A DNA stretch of 64,000 nt from JANQEU01 sp965228045 (GTDB lineage: Bacteria > Bacteroidota > Bacteroidia > Cytophagales > Cyclobacteriaceae). The first letter of the stretch is position 1. Each line of letters begins with the position of its first letter. The stretch is taken from the NCBI GenBank assembly GCA_965228045.1, contig OZ245789.1, positions 434,001 through 498,000 of the forward strand, given 5' to 3'. The notes under the pieces were generated by a model. The model ran no database searches and was not told the origin of the DNA. It was given only the letters and a program-made list of their open reading frames with translations. A program made the position numbers and the translations under genes. Shown here one piece after another: positions 59,242 through 64,000 of this stretch.

Positions 59242-60504
59242 ATGAAAAAATTACTTTCTTTATTAATGGTTGCAACACTAGTGGCCATGTGGTCATGCGG
59301 AGACGACAACGATGACGATGATGTCGAACCAACTGATCCTGATCCGGTAGATTTAACAGTATCAGGTGTTCTCGAAGAAGATGCCACCTGGACTACTGGT
59401 AGTACGGTAACCTTAGATGGTCGAACAATAGTACCTGATGGAATTACACTTACAATTGAACCAGGTGTAGTAATAAAAGGAGAAGATCAAGAAGGAACTC
59501 AGGCCTCAGTTCTTATCATCGCTCAAGGTGGTATGTTGATGGCTAATGGAACTGCGGATGCTCCAATTATCTTCACTTCTGTACTTGATGACATTGAGCC
59601 AGGACAAACTAACGGATCTAACCTTAGTGTTGAAGACAATGAACTTTGGGGTGGACTAATTATCTTAGGGAAAGCTCCTATCTCTGCGGATGCTGAGACT
59701 GCCATCATCGAAGGTCTTCCAGCTGATGAGGCTTACGCTGTTTACGGTGGATCAGAGGCAGGTGATAATTCTGGCGTTCTGAACTATGTGTCTATCCGTC
59801 ATGGTGGAATACTGATTGGAGAAGGTAACGAGATCAATGGTCTTACACTTGGTGGAGTCGGCTCTGGTACATCAATTCAAAATGTAGAGGTTGCTGGCAA
59901 TAAAGACGATGGTATCGAGTGGTTTGGTGGAACTGTGAACGTTTCGAATGCCCTTGTATGGGGAGCGGATGATGATGCAATTGACATTGATCAGTCTTAT
60001 TCCGGAGTAATTGACAATGCAGTCGTCATCGCTGTCGATGGTCTTACTGATCACGCTCTTGAGATTGACGGTCCTGAAGGAACACTTGAAGATTCTTTCA
60101 CTTTGACCAATGTGACTATTAAAGGCAACGATCAGGAGCCTGCGGATTTCAGAGATTGTGCACTTGGATTGGTATCTAATGTGTATATATTCGGTTATAC
60201 TGCAGATCCGGGAGAAATTGATCCTGCCACTGGCGAAGCCATTGGTGAAGGTGATTTCTCTCTTAGCAACCCTGATGATTCTGAGTGTACTGATGACAAT
60301 TTTGCAAGTGGTGCGCTTAGCTTTGCTAACATTGAAATCACTCCTGCAGATGGTGTAACTCTTGCAGCTATATTCAAAGATTTCTCTGACGCGGATATTG
60401 AGTCTATCGTTACGGAAGTAGCCGAAGGAGATAACAGTGTAGGAGCAGACCTTGATGTATTTGGCTGGACATTCGCTGCTGCTTTAGGAGAACTTGATTT
60501 CTAA
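59242..60504 (+). CDS. Surface lipoprotein, beta-helix-like
   Basis: 420 aa from ATG 59242 (MKKLLSLLMVATLVAMWSC, lipobox Cys 19); an earlier ATG at 59203 adds only a poor leader. After an acidic linker (DDDVEPTDPDPVD) the sequence is a series of short beta turns with regular Gly/Asn/Asp (TIEPGVVIKGEDQEG, APIIFTSVLDD, NYVSIRHGGILIG, WFGGTVNVSNALVWG, ADDDAIDIDQ), the pattern of right-handed beta-helix proteins. Two Cys in FRDCAL and SECTDD may form a bridge. The TonB receptor next door suggests a surface partner for a nutrient. Function unknown. Confidence 0.85.
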   Translation: MKKLLSLLMVATLVAMWSCGDDNDDDDVEPTDPDPVDLTVSGVLEEDATWTTGSTVTLDGRTIVPDGITLTIEPGVVIKGEDQEGTQASVLIIAQGGMLMANGTADAPIIFTSVLDDIEPGQTNGSNLSVEDNELWGGLIILGKAPISADAETAIIEGLPADEAYAVYGGSEAGDNSGVLNYVSIRHGGILIGEGNEINGLTLGGVGSGTSIQNVEVAGNKDDGIEWFGGTVNVSNALVWGADDDAIDIDQSYSGVIDNAVVIAVDGLTDHALEIDGPEGTLEDSFTLTNVTIKGNDQEPADFRDCALGLVSNVYIFGYTADPGEIDPATGEAIGEGDFSLSNPDDSECTDDNFASGALSFANIEITPADGVTLAAIFKDFSDADIESIVTEVAEGDNSVGADLDVFGWTFAAALGELDF

Positions 60505-60540
60505 ATATTTATCATAGTTCATAGATATTTTTAAAGGTTA

Positions 60541-60574
60541 AAATTTGTCCGTCAATTTTTTGGCGGGCAAATTT
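60541..60574 (+). terminator. Hairpin between the beta-helix lipoprotein and the TonB receptor
   Basis: AAATTTGTCCG (60541-60551) pairs with CGGGCAAATTT (60564-60574) through 11 bp with one G-U; loop of 12. Tail TGTATTTAGG is only weakly U-rich. May attenuate transcription into the receptor. Confidence 0.5.
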
Positions 60575-60621
60575 TGTATTTAGGCTCACTTAAACATCAC
60601 GCACCCTATATTTTAATCAAT

Positions 60622-63486
60622 ATGATCTTAAGACACTGTTTGACCCTCGTATTACTCTTTACCGTTTCCATGATTTTGGCGCAAGGCGCTTTGCAGGGAA
60701 AAGTGAAAGAAGCTTCCACCCAGGAAGGTCTACCTTTCGCAACTGTTCAGGTAAAAGGTACAACTAATGGTACCGTCACAGATTTCGATGGAAATTATAG
60801 TATGAACCTTGCCGCCGGGGTTTACACAATTGAAATTTCCTTCATTGGATATGTACCAGTTGAAATCACAGATGTCACAATAGTCGATGGTGAATCAATG
60901 GTCTTGAACGCAAGCCTTGAAGAGGAAACAGAAATGCTTGAGGCAGTGGTTGTAACTGCTGAGCAAATTAATAACACTGAAGCCGCCATCCTTAACGTAC
61001 AAAGAAAATCCGCCAACTTATTGGATGGGATTAGTTCTCAAAACTTCAAGAAAATTGGTGATAGTAATGCTGCCAGTGCCGTTCGGCGGGTTCCCGGTGT
61101 ATCCGTTGAAGGCGGTAAATATGTTTACATCCGAGGTTTGGGAGACCGGTACACAAAGTCCATCCTGAATGGAGTTGACATCCCGGGATTGGACCCTGAC
61201 CGGAATACCATTCAGATGGATATTTTTCCCACTAACCTGATCGACAATATTCTTGTCATCAAAACTTCTACCGCTGATCTACCGGCGGATTTTACCGGTG
61301 GAGTAGTTGACATAGTGACAAAGGATTTTCCCGAGGACAGGGAATGGACCATTTCCGGTAGTGTTGGATATAATCCAAGTATGCATTTTAACAGTGACTA
61401 CTACAGCTATCCTGGGGGTGACCTTGATATTCTGGGTATTGATGATGGTACCAGAGATCTTCCGATTGACAAAAGAACTGAGATACCGAACCCGGTATTG
61501 GATGATCCACTTACAGAAGAGATTACAAGAAGCTTTAATCCAAATCTGCAGGCTTTAAGGCAAACCAGCTTTATGAATTACAGTCTTGGCATCACGGGGG
61601 GCAATAGAAAAGATTACGGAGCATATACACTTGGGTACATTGCATCCTTCAATTATCGAAATACTACAGAATTCTACCAGGATAATATCAACACTTCCTA
61701 TTTCAAAAACGAGGACACTTCGATAGATGAGCTGAGACTGAATCGTATTCAGGAAGGTGATTTTGGAAATAACAATGTTTTGCTAAGCGGACTGGCTGGA
61801 GTTACTTTGAGGAATCAAAAGAATAAGATTAATCTGACCGCGATGCACCTTCAAAACGGTGAGTCCCGGGCGGGATACTTCTACCAGAGAACGATCGTGG
61901 AAAACTCTGTAAATCTTTTCAAAGACAACCTTGAGTATAGTGAGCGATCGATTACAAACCTGCTTTTATCCGGTGAACACTCTAACGATGATGCGGATTT
62001 TATCATCGAATGGAAGGTGTCACCAACGCTTTCTAAAATTGAAGACAAAGACATTAGGCTCACACCCTATAGGATAGATGGTGCTAATTATTCAATAGAG
62101 CCTAGTGAATCTGGTGATCCTACAAGAATTTGGAGGAATCTGGATGAAGTCAATGTCGTGGGAAGACTCGATTTCAAATTGAAAGGTGATATGTTCGGAT
62201 ACGATTCCGAATTGAAGTTCGGTACTTATTCCGTAATGAAACAGCGGGATTACGAAATACTAAATTACAGAGTCTCGATGATTGCTGCTGGTCTTTTCGA
62301 CTATACGGGGGAAGCAAATGAATTAATGTCAGAAGAATTTCTATGGAGTCCGGCAACCGGTCGGGGGGCGACAATACAAGGTAATTTTGAACCTTCCAAC
62401 ACTTTTGATGCAATCCAGTTAAATCTTGCTGGATACGCTTCACAAGAGTTTAGACCAGTTGAAAATTTCAGAACAATTCTTGGGGTAAGAATAGAGAATT
62501 TTGATCAGTGGTATAGCGGTCAAGATCAGAACCGTGAGGAATTCGACAATGAAAAAATTCTGGATATGATCCATCTTTTTCCCTCGGCCAATTTAATTTA
62601 TAGTCCTACCGAAAGATCAAACATTCGATTGTCCTACTCCCGAACGATCGCCAGACCTTCCTTTAAAGAGGCCTCTTTTGCTCAGATTTTTGATCCGCTT
62701 ACCGGCAGAACCTTTATTGGCGGCCTGAGGGTGGCCAATACAATTATTGATGGATCATTCGAAGAAATTTGGGACGGTAACCTGAAGGAAACGTTAATCG
62801 ATAATTTTGACCTACGATGGGAATCTTTCCAGCAGCGTGCCCAAATGTTTGCGATAAGTGCATTCTTCAAGAACTTCCAGGATCCAATTGAATTGGTGGT
62901 CTTCTCGGACAATGCGCCTGATAACTTCCAGCCCAGGAATGTTGGAAATGCGATTGTGTACGGTACAGAACTAGAAGTGCGTAAGGACTTTTCATTCATT
63001 AGTCCGGGTTTGGATGTATTGTCATTTAATCTGAACACCACACTTTTGAAATCAATAGAGGAAATGGATCTCAGTCCAAATGGTGAATATCAATCCAGAC
63101 TTAGAAATGCTCGTGATGGCGAAAACATCAAGGATACCAGACAGTTACAAGGCCAGGCACCTTATATGATCAATGCCGGTTTTACTTATACTGGTAGCAA
63201 TGATGGTATTCAGGCAGGATTGTTTTACAACGTTCAGGGAAGAAGACTTGAGATTGTGGGTTTTGGGCCTGCACCTGATGTATACACCGCACCATTTCAT
63301 AGTTTGAATTTCAATGCTTCCAAAAGGTTTGGACCTAATGACGCACATAAAGTGGGGTTAGGTATCAATAACATTTTGGGTGATGACGTGGACAGTGTTT
63401 ATGATTCTTTCAGATCTAATGATCCTCTATTCTCCCGGTTAAGCCCGGAGCGCAGGATCACGGTTAGATATAGTATCACATTATAA
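60622..63486 (+). CDS. TonB-dependent outer membrane receptor
   Basis: 954 aa from ATG 60622 (MILRHCLTLVLLFTVSMILAQ, signal peptide). Carboxypeptidase-regulatory-like domain (about 25-110: GKVKEASTQEGLPFATVQVKG), plug with AVRRVPGVSVEGGKYVYIRG, then LGDRYTKSILNGVDIPG and NILVIKTSTADLPADFTGG, and a large barrel ending RRITVRYSITL. The plug type is that of receptors without SusD. It is paired with the upstream beta-helix lipoprotein. Substrate not readable; no iron operator is seen upstream. Confidence 0.92.
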   Translation: MILRHCLTLVLLFTVSMILAQGALQGKVKEASTQEGLPFATVQVKGTTNGTVTDFDGNYSMNLAAGVYTIEISFIGYVPVEITDVTIVDGESMVLNASLEEETEMLEAVVVTAEQINNTEAAILNVQRKSANLLDGISSQNFKKIGDSNAASAVRRVPGVSVEGGKYVYIRGLGDRYTKSILNGVDIPGLDPDRNTIQMDIFPTNLIDNILVIKTSTADLPADFTGGVVDIVTKDFPEDREWTISGSVGYNPSMHFNSDYYSYPGGDLDILGIDDGTRDLPIDKRTEIPNPVLDDPLTEEITRSFNPNLQALRQTSFMNYSLGITGGNRKDYGAYTLGYIASFNYRNTTEFYQDNINTSYFKNEDTSIDELRLNRIQEGDFGNNNVLLSGLAGVTLRNQKNKINLTAMHLQNGESRAGYFYQRTIVENSVNLFKDNLEYSERSITNLLLSGEHSNDDADFIIEWKVSPTLSKIEDKDIRLTPYRIDGANYSIEPSESGDPTRIWRNLDEVNVVGRLDFKLKGDMFGYDSELKFGTYSVMKQRDYEILNYRVSMIAAGLFDYTGEANELMSEEFLWSPATGRGATIQGNFEPSNTFDAIQLNLAGYASQEFRPVENFRTILGVRIENFDQWYSGQDQNREEFDNEKILDMIHLFPSANLIYSPTERSNIRLSYSRTIARPSFKEASFAQIFDPLTGRTFIGGLRVANTIIDGSFEEIWDGNLKETLIDNFDLRWESFQQRAQMFAISAFFKNFQDPIELVVFSDNAPDNFQPRNVGNAIVYGTELEVRKDFSFISPGLDVLSFNLNTTLLKSIEEMDLSPNGEYQSRLRNARDGENIKDTRQLQGQAPYMINAGFTYTGSNDGIQAGLFYNVQGRRLEIVGFGPAPDVYTAPFHSLNFNASKRFGPNDAHKVGLGINNILGDDVDSVYDSFRSNDPLFSRLSPERRITVRYSITL

Positions 63487-63513
63487 AAAAAGGGCGAATT
63501 CCTCGCCCTTTTT
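63487..63513. terminator. Bidirectional terminator
   Basis: AAAAAGGGCGA (63487-63497) pairs with TCGCCCTTTTT (63503-63513), loop of 5; U runs on both strands. It serves the TonB receptor (+) and the convergent gene (-). Confidence 0.85.
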
Positions 63514-63533
63514 AATTTTTCAAAATGTCAATT

Positions 63534-64000
63534 TTAATCATCGCAGCCTGCTGAAACCCAGGCAGATGGTGTGTTTGATATCCAAGTCGCACTAGCTGTT
63601 ATTTCTGCGTCATAACTTCCACAATTCAATGTACCAGGCGCGATATAATCACCATCTAAAACTACAGGAGGATAAAATGTAGTATGGTAGACTTGTGCGG
63701 ATGCAGAAAGGTTCGGTCCGATACTACCTTCCTCTTGCATATGCACGTAAGCATAGAGACTCTGATTTGAATTTCCAGTTTCACTATCGTAGGCAATTGT
63801 CCCGGGATTTGAAATTGTAGTAGTGACCCTTACTTGAAAGGTGCCCAATGCTCCATCCTTTACCCCTTCATATTGCTTACCTCCATCAAATTTAGAAATC
63901 ATTTTCGTAATGAAAAGATTGACATCTTCATCGGTAAATGTTGGGTTTTCAGATTCCAGGCACATTAACTCATATAATTTCTCTTTTGAAATAATTCCAG
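63534..64000 (-). CDS. Hypothetical protein, 5' end cut by window
   Basis: Open on the minus strand from 64000 to a stop at 63534 (155 codons visible). An internal ATG lies at 63965, but the frame stays open through the edge (IISKEKLYEL before it), so the true start is probably outside. The C-terminal part looks beta-rich (VRVTTTISNPGTIAYDSET, SASAQVYHTTFYPPVVLDG) with Cys in LNCGSY and a terminal AGCDD. Family not recognised. Confidence 0.6.
   Translation of the reverse strand, partial: GIISKEKLYELMCLESENPTFTDEDVNLFITKMISKFDGGKQYEGVKDGALGTFQVRVTTTISNPGTIAYDSETGNSNQSLYAYVHMQEEGSIGPNLSASAQVYHTTFYPPVVLDGDYIAPGTLNCGSYDAEITASATWISNTPSAWVSAGCDD

Overview
The window looks like a chromosomal stretch from a Bacteroidota bacterium, most likely a marine member of the order Cytophagales. 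Reasons: promoters of the TTG / TAnnTTTG type in front of several genes and tRNAs, the bL28-bL33-DUF4295-FtsY cluster, PadR-linked FtsX permeases, TonB receptors with an N-terminal carboxypeptidase-regulatory-like domain, SPOR and T9SS-era style lipoproteins, and tRNA genes without an encoded CCA. I cannot name the genus. No IS element, prophage or CRISPR array was seen; most of the window is core genome with two accessory-looking blocks (iron, about 38.4-50.7 kb; arsenic, about 56.1-58.0 kb).

Layout. 1-2.3 kb: a MacB/FtsX permease running off the left edge. 3.3-9.4 kb (minus): a tight run tesA, AGCS symporter, trkA, trkH, lgt, divergent from ybbA-ybbP (9.5-12.7 kb), the same tesA/ybbA-ybbP arrangement as in E. 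coli. 12.9-20.3 kb: FAD amine-oxidase-like protein, EamA transporter, a large unrecognised outer-membrane-like protein, an alpha/beta-hydrolase-OsmC fusion, a DUF6134-like protein and a DUF697 protein. 20.3-22.8 kb (minus): tRNA-Val, mtnN, and the rpmB-rpmG-DUF4295-ftsY cluster. 23.0-30.2 kb: PadR regulator plus permease, then two consecutive histidine kinase/OmpR-type regulator pairs with strikingly alike leaderless promoters. 30.3-38.4 kb: a divergent HisA-like protein, tRNA-His, two thioredoxin-fold proteins, a short intergenic region with DnaA-box-like sequences, a CLC channel, map, a SPOR-like protein and fumC.

38.4-50.7 kb is an iron island: response regulator-feoA-feoB-FeoB-associated protein; two small proteins; ferritin; a MATE transporter; a VOC protein; and DUF4856-imelysin-HTTM-TonB receptor. 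Its promoters carry a palindrome TTTAGAATNATTCTAAA (three good copies, one weak) just downstream of the -7 box, and a second, unrelated palindrome TCACTA-N4-TAGTGA (five copies). Two of the promoters share an almost superimposable ~95-bp layout containing both. This double control of an iron regulon is the strongest candidate for something not yet described.

50.7-54.1 kb: a TrmH-family methyltransferase, mutS, tRNA-Leu and tRNA-Gly. 54.2-56.0 kb: a small unknown protein and a Tat-exported Gfo/Idh/MocA oxidoreductase. 56.1-58.0 kb: an ars operon (ArsR, VOC, ArsI-type lyase, arsenate-reductase-like phosphatase) whose operator overlaps two start codons and which has no efflux pump. 58.0-63.5 kb: an orphan MoxR ATPase, a beta-helix-like lipoprotein and a large TonB receptor; a partial gene enters from the right edge.
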